A program made the translations under genes and the position numbers. The notes below the pieces were generated by a model. The model searched no databases. It was not told where the DNA came from and was given only the letters and a program-made list of their open reading frames with translations. Positions 9,013-19,329 of a stretch of DNA of 64,000 nt are shown one piece after another (within the stretch, counting starts at the first letter, position 1; each line of letters begins with the position of its first letter). Source of the DNA: Terrisporobacter petrolearius (GTDB lineage: Bacteria; Bacillota; Clostridia; Peptostreptococcales; Peptostreptococcaceae); NCBI RefSeq assembly GCF_032598785.1, contig NZ_CP102984.1, one strand, 5' to 3'.

Positions 9013-9048
9013 AAAATGTGTAGATTATCAATAATCTACACATTTTTT
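9013..9048. terminator. bidirectional terminator between ssb and the glycogen operon
   Basis: A perfect 16-bp inverted repeat (9013-9028 with 9031-9046), T-run on the plus side and A-run on the other, between two convergent units. Confidence 0.78.
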
Positions 9049-9054
9049 CTATAA

Positions 9055-10953
9055 TTACTCAAATAATTCATTTTGAATATTTTTCATTTTAAATATAATA
9101 AAAGATTTTGGTTTAATATCTACTACGAATTTCCCATTTTCTTTTTCCAAAGTAACGCCATAATCACCAGGAGTATATTTTATTCCTATTTCATCTAATA
9201 AATCACACCCAAAATCAAAATCTATGCATTTGTAATCTTCACTTCTATTTATAATTATTAAACAATTATCTTCCTCTTTTTCATTAAGTGATCTTTCATA
9301 AGCAAAAACATCATTATCCCTAGTATAAATAAAATTAGTTTCACCATTTAATAATGATTTCACCCTATATCTAGTTTGAATAGAATTTCTATAAAAATCT
9401 ATCATCTCATTATCTTCATTTTTCCATGGATAAGTTCTTCTGTTATCTGGGTCTTTATCTCCTTCAAGACCTGCTTCATCGCCATAATAAATATACGGTA
9501 CCCCTTCGAAAGTCATTTGTGCTAATACTGCAAGTTTAATCATATCTTTATCATTATTAAGCTCTGTTTTAACTCTTTTAACATCATGAGTCCCTAATAA
9601 ATTTAAATTTGACTTAAATGCCTCTGGTGGATAGTTTTCTTTCATTTCCATATACAAATCAGTAAGTTCGTATGAAGCTATTTCTCCCTTTAAGAAAGAT
9701 AGTATTCCTTTTCTAAATGGATAACCCATAGCTGAATCAAGCTGTTTTCCTAAAAGATAGTTTCTACGTTGTCCATAACTAATTTTATTAGAAGCATCTT
9801 CCCAAACTTCTCCAATTAAAACTGAATCGGTCTTTGAGTTTTTTAACTCCTTTTTAAATTCAGTTACAAATTCATCTGGCAATTCATCTACTACATCTAA
9901 TCTCCATCCTTTAACTCCAATTTTAGTCCATTTATTTAAAACACTCTCTTCATCTTTAATTATGTAATCCATATATGAAGGTTCTAATTCATCTACATTT
10001 GGTAAATCTTTAATTCCCCACCAGCATTTGTACCCAACCTTTGAATCATCAAAGGTATACCAACTTCTGTAAGGAGAGTCTTCATCATTATAGGCTCCTT
10101 TGCTAGAGTAGTTGTTAAACTTATTGAAATAAATACTATCAGCACCTGTATGACTAAATACACCATCAAGTATTATAGACATTCCCTTTGCATTAGCTTT
10201 TTTAATTAACTCTTTAAATGTTTCTTCATCACCAAACATAGGGTCAATCTTTTTGTAATCTCCTGTATTGTATTTATGGTTGCTAGATGATTCAAAAACT
10301 GGACTTAAATATATAATACTTACTCCAAGCTTTTTAAGATATCCTAACTTGTTAATAATCCCTCTAAGATTACCTCCATAAAAATCCCATCTTATGATAT
10401 CTCCATTTTCATCTTTTATATACATTGGATCGTCTTCCCAATTTGCATATATAAAACTATTTTTCTTTGGATTGCTTGGTTTACCAGTTCTATTACCATT
10501 ATTGAATCTATCTATAAATATATGATATAAAATACCTTCCTTAAACCAAGTTGGGACCTTACTTTCTTCATATACTGTTAATTGATATTTATTTATGTTG
10601 TCAAAATCATATTCACATATTTCACCATTTTGCTTCATTTTTCCATAAAATAATTTTTCATTATTCCCATCCTGTTTAACTTCAACCTCAAAATAATAAT
10701 AGTATACTGCAGGAATTAGTAATGGCCCTATTTTACATTGGTATATATGCTCTTCTTTTTTATTCAATAAAATTCGTCTTATTTCTTTACTATTTAAATT
10801 TTTATCTTCTTTTGTTATTACTAAACAAATACTGTATACCTCTTTGTTAGCACTGACTTTAATATCAGCTCCCTGGTTAACATCTAAGGCTCCAAAAGGA
10901 GCCTTAAAATTTTCATTCCAGGAGTTAAATGATATTGTTTTGCACATCCTCAT
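9055..10953 (-). CDS. GH13 alpha-amylase family hydrolase (neopullulanase-like)
   Basis: A cytosolic (no signal peptide) glycoside hydrolase of about 632 residues. An N-terminal beta-rich domain (about 1-130) precedes the TIM barrel. Catalytic residues are visible: nucleophile Asp in GWRLDVVDE (near 353), acid/base Glu in LIGEVWED (near 379), and Asp in LLGTHDVKR (near 457). As last gene of the glycogen operon it probably trims alpha-glucans or limit dextrins left by GlgP. Frame start choices are GTG 10954, ATG 10951 and ATG 10945; AAAGGG favours one of the two ATGs. It overlaps the glgP end by about 29 nt. The exact GH13 subfamily is not certain. Confidence 0.85.
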   Translation of the reverse strand: MRMCKTISFNSWNENFKAPFGALDVNQGADIKVSANKEVYSICLVITKEDKNLNSKEIRRILLNKKEEHIYQCKIGPLLIPAVYYYYFEVEVKQDGNNEKLFYGKMKQNGEICEYDFDNINKYQLTVYEESKVPTWFKEGILYHIFIDRFNNGNRTGKPSNPKKNSFIYANWEDDPMYIKDENGDIIRWDFYGGNLRGIINKLGYLKKLGVSIIYLSPVFESSSNHKYNTGDYKKIDPMFGDEETFKELIKKANAKGMSIILDGVFSHTGADSIYFNKFNNYSSKGAYNDEDSPYRSWYTFDDSKVGYKCWWGIKDLPNVDELEPSYMDYIIKDEESVLNKWTKIGVKGWRLDVVDELPDEFVTEFKKELKNSKTDSVLIGEVWEDASNKISYGQRRNYLLGKQLDSAMGYPFRKGILSFLKGEIASYELTDLYMEMKENYPPEAFKSNLNLLGTHDVKRVKTELNNDKDMIKLAVLAQMTFEGVPYIYYGDEAGLEGDKDPDNRRTYPWKNEDNEMIDFYRNSIQTRYRVKSLLNGETNFIYTRDNDVFAYERSLNEKEEDNCLIIINRSEDYKCIDFDFGCDLLDEIGIKYTPGDYGVTLEKENGKFVVDIKPKSFIIFKMKNIQNELFE

Positions 10954-13381
10954 CACACCCTTTAAACCAAATATCTTCTATATATTCATTTATAGTTCTA
11001 TCACTAGAGAAAATCCCAGAATTAGCAATATTTATAAGAGACATTTTGTTCCACTTAATTTTATCTTTATAAAGATTGCTTATTTTTTGTTGCGATTCAG
11101 CATATTCATCAATATCTCTTAGAACAAAGTATTCATCATTATAAGTTATTAAAGCATCATAAATTTCCCTACCTTCTTTTCCTAGTCCAGGTATAAAACC
11201 ATTAACTAAATCATCTACAACTCGTCTTAGTAACTTGTTAGAGTGATATAAATCCTTCGATGAATATCCACCATATTTGTTATAATCTAATACCTGCTTA
11301 GCACTAAGCCCAAATAAAAACATATTCTCTTTTCCTACTTGTTGATATATTTCCACATTAGCTCCATCTAGCGTTGCCAGTGTTAATGCTCCGCTCATCA
11401 TAAACTTCATATTACTAGTTCCCGATGCTTCCTTTGTAGTTGTTGAAATTTGTTCACTTATATTTGCTGCTGGTATAATTTTTTCTGCTAGTGATACCCC
11501 ATAATTTTCTATAAATACAACTTTGATTTTGTCTTTTACCCTAGGGTCATTATTTACTAAATTAGCAACACAATTTATTAGTTTTATTATACATTTTGCC
11601 AAATAATATCCTGGTGCTGCCTTAGCTCCAAATATAAAAGTTCGCGGTTGAATATCTAATTCAATATCCCTATTATCCAGTATTTCATGATACAAATAAA
11701 GTACATGTAAAATATTCATAAGTTGTCTTTTATAAGCGTGAAGCCTTTTCACTTGTACATCAAATATGGAATTAGGGTCTATTGTTATGTTGTTATTTTC
11801 TTTTATATAATTAGCAAGTCTTACCTTATTGTTAAATTTTATTTTTTCTAATCTATTCAATACTTTTTCATCATCCACAAATTTTTCCAATTCCTTTAAA
11901 TGAGATGTATCTTTTATCCACTTATCCCCAATCAATTCTATTATTAAGTTGGCTAGTTCAGGATTTGAGCTTATAAGCCATCTTCTGTGGGCGATTCCGT
12001 TTGTTTTATTATTAAATTTATACGGTTCTTCTTCATAAAAATCATTTAGTACTTCTTCTTTTAGCAATTTAGTATGAAGTTGTGCTACACCATTTATACT
12101 ATAGCTTGATACTATACATAAATTAGCCATCCTAATTTCACCATCATACATAATAGCCATCCTTTTAACTTTCTCTTCACTATAGCCTTTTTTTCTTAAA
12201 TCATTAACATATCTTCTATTGATTTCTTCAATTATCATATACATTCTTGGCAGAAGTTTTTTCATAATATCTTCGGACCATCTTTCCATTGCCTCACATA
12301 ATATTGTGTGGTTTGTATAAGACATTACTTTAATAGTTATGTTCCACGATTCATCCCAGGATAATCCTTCTTCATCTAATAATATTCTCATCATCTCTGG
12401 TATACACAACGCTGGGTGAGTATCATTTATATGAATAGCAATTTTATTGGGTAAATCTTGTGGTGTAATTTTATATCTTCTACATTTTCTAAATATATCT
12501 TGAATTCCTGCACTTACAAAGAAATACTCTTGTTTTAATCTTAACAGTTGCCCTGCATAGTTTGAATCATTTGGATATAAAGTTTGAGAAATTTCCTCTG
12601 CATAATATTTATATTTTAGCGCATCTTCATAACTAGCAGCTTGATTTTTAGCATGTAAAGATAACTTTCCAAAATCTCTTGTTGGTATTTCACTTTTCCA
12701 TATTCTAAGTGTGTTTATACATTCATTTTCATAACCAATTATAGGTATATCATAAGGCATTGCCATTACTGGAATATAATCTTTATGAGTAACTTTAAGA
12801 TTACCTTCATCATCTTCTTCAAAATTAATTTTTCCTTCATATTTTACTAATAATGCTCTATTGGGTCTAACTGTTTCCCAAGAATAAGAGCTATTTATTA
12901 GCCAGTTATCTGGAACTTCAACTTGAGAGTTGTTTACAAACTTTTGCTCAAACAATCCGTACTTATATCTTATTCCATATCCATGACCACTGATGCCTAC
13001 AGAAGCCATCGAATCGAGAAAGCAAGCTGCCAATCTTCCCAATCCCCCATTACCTAGTGCTGGATCTGGCTCTGACTCAACTATCTCATCCAAGTCTATT
13101 CCCAATTCACTTAAACCTTGCCTTACAGTATCTTCAAATCCAAGATTTAATAAATTTGATTTTAATTGTCTTCCTAATAAAAATTCTATAGAAAAATAAA
13201 ATACTGCCTTTTCTTGATATATTCTACTACCTTCCCAGTCTTTTGAAATCATATCTTTTATAACATAACACAATACATTAAAAAGTTCTTCATTACTTGC
13301 TTCTTCAAGGGTTTGAGCATATAAGTTATTCATTTTCCTTCTAAAATGTTCTTTAAATCGCTTTTTATTTATTGTAATCAT
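10925..13381 (-). CDS. glgP: glycogen/starch phosphorylase
   Basis: An 818-residue PLP-dependent phosphorylase releasing glucose-1-phosphate from alpha-1,4-glucan ends. The family signature EASGTSNMKFMMSGAL, containing the PLP lysine, lies near residue 650. ALGNGGLGRLAACFLDS near the N-terminus and the KRLHAYKRQLMN block are also typical. Full length for GT35. The ATG has AAAGGGG 8 nt upstream. It sits 12 nt after glgA. Having degradation and synthesis genes in one operon is common in Firmicutes. Confidence 0.97.
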   Translation of the reverse strand: MITINKKRFKEHFRRKMNNLYAQTLEEASNEELFNVLCYVIKDMISKDWEGSRIYQEKAVFYFSIEFLLGRQLKSNLLNLGFEDTVRQGLSELGIDLDEIVESEPDPALGNGGLGRLAACFLDSMASVGISGHGYGIRYKYGLFEQKFVNNSQVEVPDNWLINSSYSWETVRPNRALLVKYEGKINFEEDDEGNLKVTHKDYIPVMAMPYDIPIIGYENECINTLRIWKSEIPTRDFGKLSLHAKNQAASYEDALKYKYYAEEISQTLYPNDSNYAGQLLRLKQEYFFVSAGIQDIFRKCRRYKITPQDLPNKIAIHINDTHPALCIPEMMRILLDEEGLSWDESWNITIKVMSYTNHTILCEAMERWSEDIMKKLLPRMYMIIEEINRRYVNDLRKKGYSEEKVKRMAIMYDGEIRMANLCIVSSYSINGVAQLHTKLLKEEVLNDFYEEEPYKFNNKTNGIAHRRWLISSNPELANLIIELIGDKWIKDTSHLKELEKFVDDEKVLNRLEKIKFNNKVRLANYIKENNNITIDPNSIFDVQVKRLHAYKRQLMNILHVLYLYHEILDNRDIELDIQPRTFIFGAKAAPGYYLAKCIIKLINCVANLVNNDPRVKDKIKVVFIENYGVSLAEKIIPAANISEQISTTTKEASGTSNMKFMMSGALTLATLDGANVEIYQQVGKENMFLFGLSAKQVLDYNKYGGYSSKDLYHSNKLLRRVVDDLVNGFIPGLGKEGREIYDALITYNDEYFVLRDIDEYAESQQKISNLYKDKIKWNKMSLINIANSGIFSSDRTINEYIEDIWFKGCDEDVQNNII

Positions 13382-13393
13382 TAAATCGCCCCT

Positions 13394-14833
13394 TTAGCTT
13401 ATTAAGCCATTAAATATTCTCATATAGTCTTGAGCTGATTTCTTCCAACTATTATCTGTATTCATTGCATTTATAATTAAATTATTCCAAATACTTTTAT
13501 CTTGATACAATGTAATTGCTTTTTGAAGAGTAAAGAACATTTCGTGAGCATTGTAATTAGTAAAACTAAATCCGTTTCCTTCTCCTGTATATTGATTATA
13601 AGGAGTTACAGTATCTTTAAGTCCACCAGTTTCTCTTACTATTGGAATTGCCCCATATCTCATGGCAAGCATTTGACCTATACCACAAGGTTCATATAAA
13701 GATGGCATTAAAAAAATATCGCATGCTGCATAAATTTGTTGTGCAAAGGCACTGTCAAAAGTAATTCTTGCTGATAATTTATTACTAAAATTTGAATCAT
13801 AATAATTAAACATAGACTGATATTGATGTTCACCTGTTCCAAGTACAACCATTTGTAAATTTTCTCTCATAATTTCAGGCATCATATAATTAATTAAATC
13901 TAAACCTTTCTGTGAGGTTAATCTAGATACAATACCTACTAAAGGAATGTTCGGGTTAACTTCTAGCCCTAGGATTTCTTGCAACTTTATCTTATTTTGT
14001 AGTTTTTTGTGTATACAACTAACATCAAATTTTTCAAATATAGCCTTATCTGTAGCTGGATTGTTTAAGTCATAATCTATGCCATTTAAAATACCTTCCA
14101 ATTTATATGATTTTGATTTTAACAGTCCATCTAGTCCTTCCCCATAAAAAGGTGTTTGTATTTCTTCTACATAAGTTTTACTTACCGTGGTAACCTTATG
14201 GGCGAATACAATGCCAGCCTTCATAAAATTAACTTTTCCGTAAAACTCTATATCACCATTATTAAAATAATCATAAGATATATCAAAATCATTTCTTATC
14301 ATATCTTTATTAAATATTCCTTGATATTGTAAATTGTGTATAGTATAAACAGTTTTTATATTTTTATATTTTTTTAGATGACCATAATCTTCTTTAAGTA
14401 ATAATGGAATCATTCCAGTATGCCAATCATTCAAATTCATCACATCTGGATAAAAGTTCAGTTTTTCCATAGATGATAACACTGCGTTACTAAAGAAAGC
14501 AAATCTTTCTGGATCATCACCATGCCCATATATACTTGGTTCATCAGATCTCTTAAAATAAAATTCATTGTCTATAAAATAAAATGTAACTCCGTCCAAC
14601 TCCGTAGTTTCTATGCCACAATATTGATTTCTCCATCCTACTTTTACACTAAATTCTGCAATTGGTTTAAATTTATCTTTTAAATATGTTGGTATAGTTG
14701 AATACTTTGGCATTATAACCCTTACATCAGCACCTTCCTTTTTTAGAGCCTTAGGAAGTGCATAGGAAACATCTCCCAATCCTCCTGTTTTTACAAATGG
14801 CCAGCATTCTGCCGTCACATAAAGTATCTTCAT
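13394..14833 (-). CDS. glgA: glycogen synthase (ADP-glucose)
   Basis: A 479-residue GT5 glycosyltransferase that adds glucose from ADP-glucose to the growing glycogen chain. The ADP-glucose site KTGGLGD is at residues 15-21, with LNDWHTG, IHNLQYQG, VSRLTSQKGLD and PSLYEPCGIGQ in the expected order. Length is normal. The ATG has AAAGGGGG about 8 nt upstream. The gene follows glgD by 21 nt and precedes glgP by 12 nt. Confidence 0.97.
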   Translation of the reverse strand: MKILYVTAECWPFVKTGGLGDVSYALPKALKKEGADVRVIMPKYSTIPTYLKDKFKPIAEFSVKVGWRNQYCGIETTELDGVTFYFIDNEFYFKRSDEPSIYGHGDDPERFAFFSNAVLSSMEKLNFYPDVMNLNDWHTGMIPLLLKEDYGHLKKYKNIKTVYTIHNLQYQGIFNKDMIRNDFDISYDYFNNGDIEFYGKVNFMKAGIVFAHKVTTVSKTYVEEIQTPFYGEGLDGLLKSKSYKLEGILNGIDYDLNNPATDKAIFEKFDVSCIHKKLQNKIKLQEILGLEVNPNIPLVGIVSRLTSQKGLDLINYMMPEIMRENLQMVVLGTGEHQYQSMFNYYDSNFSNKLSARITFDSAFAQQIYAACDIFLMPSLYEPCGIGQMLAMRYGAIPIVRETGGLKDTVTPYNQYTGEGNGFSFTNYNAHEMFFTLQKAITLYQDKSIWNNLIINAMNTDNSWKKSAQDYMRIFNGLIS

Positions 14834-14854
14834 TAAATTTCCCCCTTTTTACTT

Positions 14855-15985
14855 CTAAAGCTTCTGATTCTTTTCTATGACCATAGGGTAGTCTTTATCT
14901 CCTTTTAGCTCTTTTCCTTTTGAAATACTAATATTTTTATCAAATATAACATTTTCTAAAACTACTCCTGGTTCTATTTTGCAATTTTGCATTATTACAC
15001 AGTTTTTTAGTATTGCATCTCTTCCTACTTCGACTTTTCTAAATAATGTACAATTTTCAACAGTCCCATCAATTTTACACCCTGTAGCCACGAAGGAATT
15101 TTTCACATCAGCATTTTTCATATATATGGTTGGTGCTTGACTTTTATCCTTAGTAAATATCTTTCTTTCCAAGTTAAATAATTCTGATGATACATCCTTT
15201 TCTAATATTTCTTTGCTTGCCTCAGCATAACTTTGAATTGAATTTATACACTTCAAATAATTTTTGTATTCGAATCCTCCAACTTGTATATTAGAAATTT
15301 CTCTTTTAATATAGTCTTCAAAATATGAATGTGTTCCTAAGCTTGCTATTTTATATATACATTTAATAAAATCTGTTCTTTTCATAATATAAATTTCCAT
15401 AGATATGTTAGCACTCGGAAAAGCTCCTATATTGCCTCCTATATTCAAAACTCTATCATTACTATCCAGATTTAATGTAATGCAACCTAAAAAATCTTCA
15501 TCAGCATTGGTCACATGTTTATATATAACAGTAATATCATTTTTTGATTGTTTATGATATTTAAGCGCTTCTTTATAATCCATACTACACAACATATATC
15601 CTGGTGCAATAAGTATATATTCTTCTTTACTTTTTTCTATGTAATCTATATTTGCTAATATAGAGTATACATCTCCTGTTCTAAAGCCATAATTATTATT
15701 ATGCTTTGTATTTTCTGGGCTAAAAATATAAAGTCCACCCTTTTTTCTACTCAAATCCCAATCCTTACCACTCCCCAAATGGTCTGTTAAGGATCTGTAT
15801 TTTTCTTTAGCATAAATTCCAACATTAGTAATATCCGAATTTACCATGTTAGATAAAACAAAATCTATAATTCTATATCGACCTGCAATCGGAGTAGATG
15901 CTAATGGTCTTGCATAATTTAATATATTTATATTTGGATTTCCTTTTTTATCAAGATTAATTAATCCCATACATTGATTTTTCAT
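14855..15985 (-). CDS. glgD: GlgD, non-catalytic ADP-glucose pyrophosphorylase partner
   Basis: A 376-residue paralogue of GlgC. It keeps the nucleotidyltransferase fold (AGRYRIIDFVLSNMVNSDI) and the C-terminal left-handed beta-helix repeats, but the N-terminal glycine-rich GGxGxRL catalytic loop is replaced by GLINLDKKGN. This is typical of GlgD, which forms a heteromer with GlgC and modulates its activity in Firmicutes. The start has a GGGGGGAG site. It directly follows glgC by 17 nt. Confidence 0.93.
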   Translation of the reverse strand: MKNQCMGLINLDKKGNPNINILNYARPLASTPIAGRYRIIDFVLSNMVNSDITNVGIYAKEKYRSLTDHLGSGKDWDLSRKKGGLYIFSPENTKHNNNYGFRTGDVYSILANIDYIEKSKEEYILIAPGYMLCSMDYKEALKYHKQSKNDITVIYKHVTNADEDFLGCITLNLDSNDRVLNIGGNIGAFPSANISMEIYIMKRTDFIKCIYKIASLGTHSYFEDYIKREISNIQVGGFEYKNYLKCINSIQSYAEASKEILEKDVSSELFNLERKIFTKDKSQAPTIYMKNADVKNSFVATGCKIDGTVENCTLFRKVEVGRDAILKNCVIMQNCKIEPGVVLENVIFDKNISISKGKELKGDKDYPMVIEKNQKL

Positions 15986-16002
15986 AATATACTCCCCCCA
16001 TT

Positions 16003-17151
16003 TTAAGCTTCAACCTTTTCAACAGCACTAACTACTTCATACTCTGATACAATACTTATTTCATTTGTCTCACTTTTTATCACTACATTGTCATTAATTA
16101 CTGCACCTTCTGCTACCATCGCCTTTTCAATTATTACATTTTTTCCTATAGTAACATTAGGCATTATTACAGAATTTCTAATTATGCTTCCTTCTCCAAC
16201 CTCAACTTTATGCGATAAAATTGTATTTTCGATTGTTCCTAATACAGAACAACCATCTGCTATTAAAGCTTCTTTTATGCTGGCATTTTGGCCAATATAT
16301 TGTGGTGGAAGATCCATAGTATTTGTATATATTGTCCAATTTGAGTCGCTTAAATCTATAGCTTCTGGAGTACTTATTAAATCCATATTCGCTTCCCATA
16401 AACTTTGTATAGTACCTACATCCCTCCAATATCCTTTAAAAGGATATGCATACATTTCTTGACTATCTTTTAGCATGGCTGGAATTACATCTTTTCCAAA
16501 ATCATCAAAACATTCTTTAGTCTTTCTAGCTCGTAAAAAATATTCTTTTAGCTTTTTCCAATTAAAAATATATACCCCCATAGATGCTAAATTACTTTTC
16601 GGATTTTTAGGCTTTTCCTCAAATTCATATATTTTTTTATCATCATCTGCATTCATTATTCCAAATCTACTAGCTTCATCCCACGGAACTTCTATAACAG
16701 CTATTGTTGCTTCTGATTTTTTTTCTTTATGAAACTCCAACATTTTACTATAATCCATTTTGTAAATATGATCACCAGATAAGATTAATACATATTCTGG
16801 ATCATAATCATCTATGAAGTTCATATTTTTATATATTGCATTAGCCGTTCCATTGAACCAATGACCTTCTTTTTCACTCATATATGGTTGGAGTATATAG
16901 ACTCCTCCATTAATTCTATCTAAATCCCAATGACTTCCCATTCCAATATGAGAGTTCAATATTCTTGGTCTGTATTGTGTAAGCACTCCAACTGTATCTA
17001 TCCCCGAATTAGAGCAATTACTTAAAACAAAATCTATAATTCTATACTTTCCCCCGAAGGATACTGCTGGTTTAGCTATTCTTTTTGTAAAAACACCCAA
17101 TCTTGATCCCTGACCCCCAGCTAAAATCATTGCTAGCATCTCTTGTTTCAT
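16003..17151 (-). CDS. glgC: glucose-1-phosphate adenylyltransferase, catalytic subunit
   Basis: Makes ADP-glucose from ATP and glucose-1-phosphate, the committed step of bacterial glycogen synthesis. The 382-residue protein has the intact loop AGGQGSRLG (residues 11-19), KPAVSFGGKYRIIDF, GDHIYKMDY and FEEKPKNP. C-terminal hexapeptide repeats follow. Ribosome site AAAGGGGG. Second gene of the operon, 33 nt after glgB. Confidence 0.97.
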   Translation of the reverse strand: MKQEMLAMILAGGQGSRLGVFTKRIAKPAVSFGGKYRIIDFVLSNCSNSGIDTVGVLTQYRPRILNSHIGMGSHWDLDRINGGVYILQPYMSEKEGHWFNGTANAIYKNMNFIDDYDPEYVLILSGDHIYKMDYSKMLEFHKEKKSEATIAVIEVPWDEASRFGIMNADDDKKIYEFEEKPKNPKSNLASMGVYIFNWKKLKEYFLRARKTKECFDDFGKDVIPAMLKDSQEMYAYPFKGYWRDVGTIQSLWEANMDLISTPEAIDLSDSNWTIYTNTMDLPPQYIGQNASIKEALIADGCSVLGTIENTILSHKVEVGEGSIIRNSVIMPNVTIGKNVIIEKAMVAEGAVINDNVVIKSETNEISIVSEYEVVSAVEKVEA

Positions 17152-17184
17152 TCAAATTCCCCCTTTTCAAGTTCAATTAACTCC

Positions 17185-19077
17185 TTAATTTATTTTAAGT
17201 TTTATAAAAGTAGCTCCTAATGGTGGTACTTTTATCTTTATATGGTAAGGCTTATTATGCCACTTCTCGTCTAGTGCAAATAAATCAGCATTTTTCATAG
17301 TTTGATTCGATCCCCAGTATTTCTCATCATCACTATTTAATACTTCTTCATATGTATCTAAGTAAGGAACCCCTACTTTGTAATCATAATAAACAACAGG
17401 TGTAAAATTTAAAACAGCTATAATAAAGTCTTTTTCATCCTTACCTTTTCTCATTAATGTAACTATACTTTTTTCTTCGTTATGCGGATCAATAAAGTCA
17501 AATCCTTCATAGGAATTATCTATCTCATATAAAGATTTTTCAGCTATATAAAAATGATTTAAGTCCTTTACAAAGGCCTTTGTTTTAGCATGTTGCTCTC
17601 TGTCTAACAATTGCCACTCTAAGCCATAAGCATATCTCCATTCAAGCCCCTGACCAAATTCTCCACCCATAAACAATAGTTTTTTCCCTGGGTGTACCAT
17701 GTGATAGGAATATAACAATCTTAAACTAGCAAATTTTCGCCATTCATCTCCCGACATTTTATCCAGTAATGATTTTTTCCCATGAACAACTTCATCATGA
17801 GATAGTGGTAAAATAAAGTTTTCTGAGAATGCATACATAAATGAAAAAGTTATTAAATTATGATGATGCTTTCTATATACAGGATCCATCTCCATATATT
17901 TCAAAGTATCATTCATCCATCCCATATTCCACTTATGGCTAAATCCTAATCCACCTAAGTAGGTAGGTGAAGTAACCATTGGCCATGATGTTGATTCCTC
18001 AGCTATAATTAATGGATTTTTTATATTTTCATAAACAACTTCATTTAATCGTCTTAGAAAATCTATTCCTTCTATATTTTCTCTTCCTCCATATTGATTT
18101 GGTCTCCAATCACCTATATCATAGTCCAAGTATAAAATGGAGCTAACAGCATCTACTCTAATTCCATCCACATGAAACTCTCTAAACCAATACATTATAT
18201 TTGATAATAAAAAACTATTAACTTCAGGTTTTCCTAAATCAAAATGAACTGTTCCCCATCCTAAGTTTTTTGCCTTTAGTGGATCTGCATATTCAAATTG
18301 TGGTGAACCATCAAATCTATATAAACCGTGAACATCCTTGCAAAAGTGACTATACGCGAAGTCCAGTATAATTCCTAAATTATTTTCATGACACTTATCT
18401 ATAAAGGCTTTAAATTGGTCTGGTTTGCCATGTCTACTTGTAGTTGCATAATATCCTATTGTCTGATATCCCCAGCTCATATCTAAGGGGTGCTCTGTTA
18501 TAGGCATTAATTCTATATGTGTATATCCCATATCTTTTACATAATCAATCATTTCGTATAATTCTTCAAAGGAAAAAAATTCTCCATTCCATTTTCTTTT
18601 CCAAGAACCTAGGTTGACCTCATATATGTTCATAGGCTCATTATTAAATCTCTTTTTATTCTTCTCTTGTAAATATTTTTCATCTTTCCAATCATAATCT
18701 GTTCTTCCATATACTATTGATGCTGTTTTAGGTCTTAATTCAGAAAGAGTACCATATGGATCTGATTTTAATCTACTTACATTATCACACCCTATGACAT
18801 TGTATTTATAAACATCGCCCTCCTCTAAATCAGTAGTAAATATTGACCAAATACCACTATCATACATATTTTCTAAAGGATGAGATGTTTCATTCCACTC
18901 ATTAAAATCACCTACTAAATAGACCCCTTGTGCATTAGGTGCCCATACAGAAAAAGAATTCCCAACTTCCCCTTTATACTCTGCTTTATGATTCCCAAGA
19001 AATTTATAACTATCTAAAGAATTTCCCAAAATAAAATTGTCTATTTTTTCTTTTGTAATTATGTCTAAGTATTTAAT
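17185..19077 (-). CDS. glgB: 1,4-alpha-glucan branching enzyme, apparent AUU start
   Basis: Makes the alpha-1,6 branches of glycogen. An N-terminal CBM48 (FSVWAPNAQGVYLVGDFNEW) is followed by a GH13 barrel with Asp in DGIRVDAVS, Glu in AEESTSWP and Asp in LSHDEVVHG (near 306, 360 and 427). The start is unusual. The frame is closed by TAG at 19093-19095, and between there and the CBM48 there is no ATG or GTG. TTG at 19027-19029 has no ribosome site. A strong AGGGGGG lies 6 nt before ATT 19075-19077. The 16 added residues include IDNFILGNSLDSYKF, which resembles normal GlgB N-termini, so I place the start at ATT (630 codons). The TTG start (614 aa) is the alternative. Confidence 0.93.
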   Translation of the reverse strand: MKYLDIITKEKIDNFILGNSLDSYKFLGNHKAEYKGEVGNSFSVWAPNAQGVYLVGDFNEWNETSHPLENMYDSGIWSIFTTDLEEGDVYKYNVIGCDNVSRLKSDPYGTLSELRPKTASIVYGRTDYDWKDEKYLQEKNKKRFNNEPMNIYEVNLGSWKRKWNGEFFSFEELYEMIDYVKDMGYTHIELMPITEHPLDMSWGYQTIGYYATTSRHGKPDQFKAFIDKCHENNLGIILDFAYSHFCKDVHGLYRFDGSPQFEYADPLKAKNLGWGTVHFDLGKPEVNSFLLSNIMYWFREFHVDGIRVDAVSSILYLDYDIGDWRPNQYGGRENIEGIDFLRRLNEVVYENIKNPLIIAEESTSWPMVTSPTYLGGLGFSHKWNMGWMNDTLKYMEMDPVYRKHHHNLITFSFMYAFSENFILPLSHDEVVHGKKSLLDKMSGDEWRKFASLRLLYSYHMVHPGKKLLFMGGEFGQGLEWRYAYGLEWQLLDREQHAKTKAFVKDLNHFYIAEKSLYEIDNSYEGFDFIDPHNEEKSIVTLMRKGKDEKDFIIAVLNFTPVVYYDYKVGVPYLDTYEEVLNSDDEKYWGSNQTMKNADLFALDEKWHNKPYHIKIKVPPLGATFIKLKIN

Positions 19078-19114
19078 TTTAATCCCCCCTAAAGGCTAAT
19101 ATTTTATGTATCTT

Positions 19115-19144
19115 ATTATACTTATACTTCTATCAAAATATGAA
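19115..19144 (-). promoter_or_regulatory. candidate promoter of the glg operon
   Basis: TTCATA (19139-19144), 18 nt, TATAAT (19115-19120) on the minus strand, about 40 nt before the ATT start of glgB. It lies between glgB and the IS110 element, so the insertion should not have removed it. Confidence 0.5.
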
Positions 19145-19321
19145 TCTCCCTTTTTTTATTACTGATTTAACAAATTCTTTACTTTACTTATATATAACTT
19201 ATAATTCGTATTAAATCTAACAATTAGTTTTTTTTAAGATTAATCGTATATTAAATATGTGAAAATTCCTATATATATTTTTCTAAATGTACATATTTTT
19301 AATAAAAATCAGCTTCGCTTA
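19145..19321. other. AT-rich intergenic stretch between glg promoter and IS110 element
   Basis: No open reading frame with a ribosome site. It may hold upstream control sites for the glg operon. Only the TTCGCTT at 19314-19320 stands out; it mirrors AAGCGAA near the other end of the IS element. Confidence 0.4.
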
Positions 19322-19329
19322 AGTAACTG

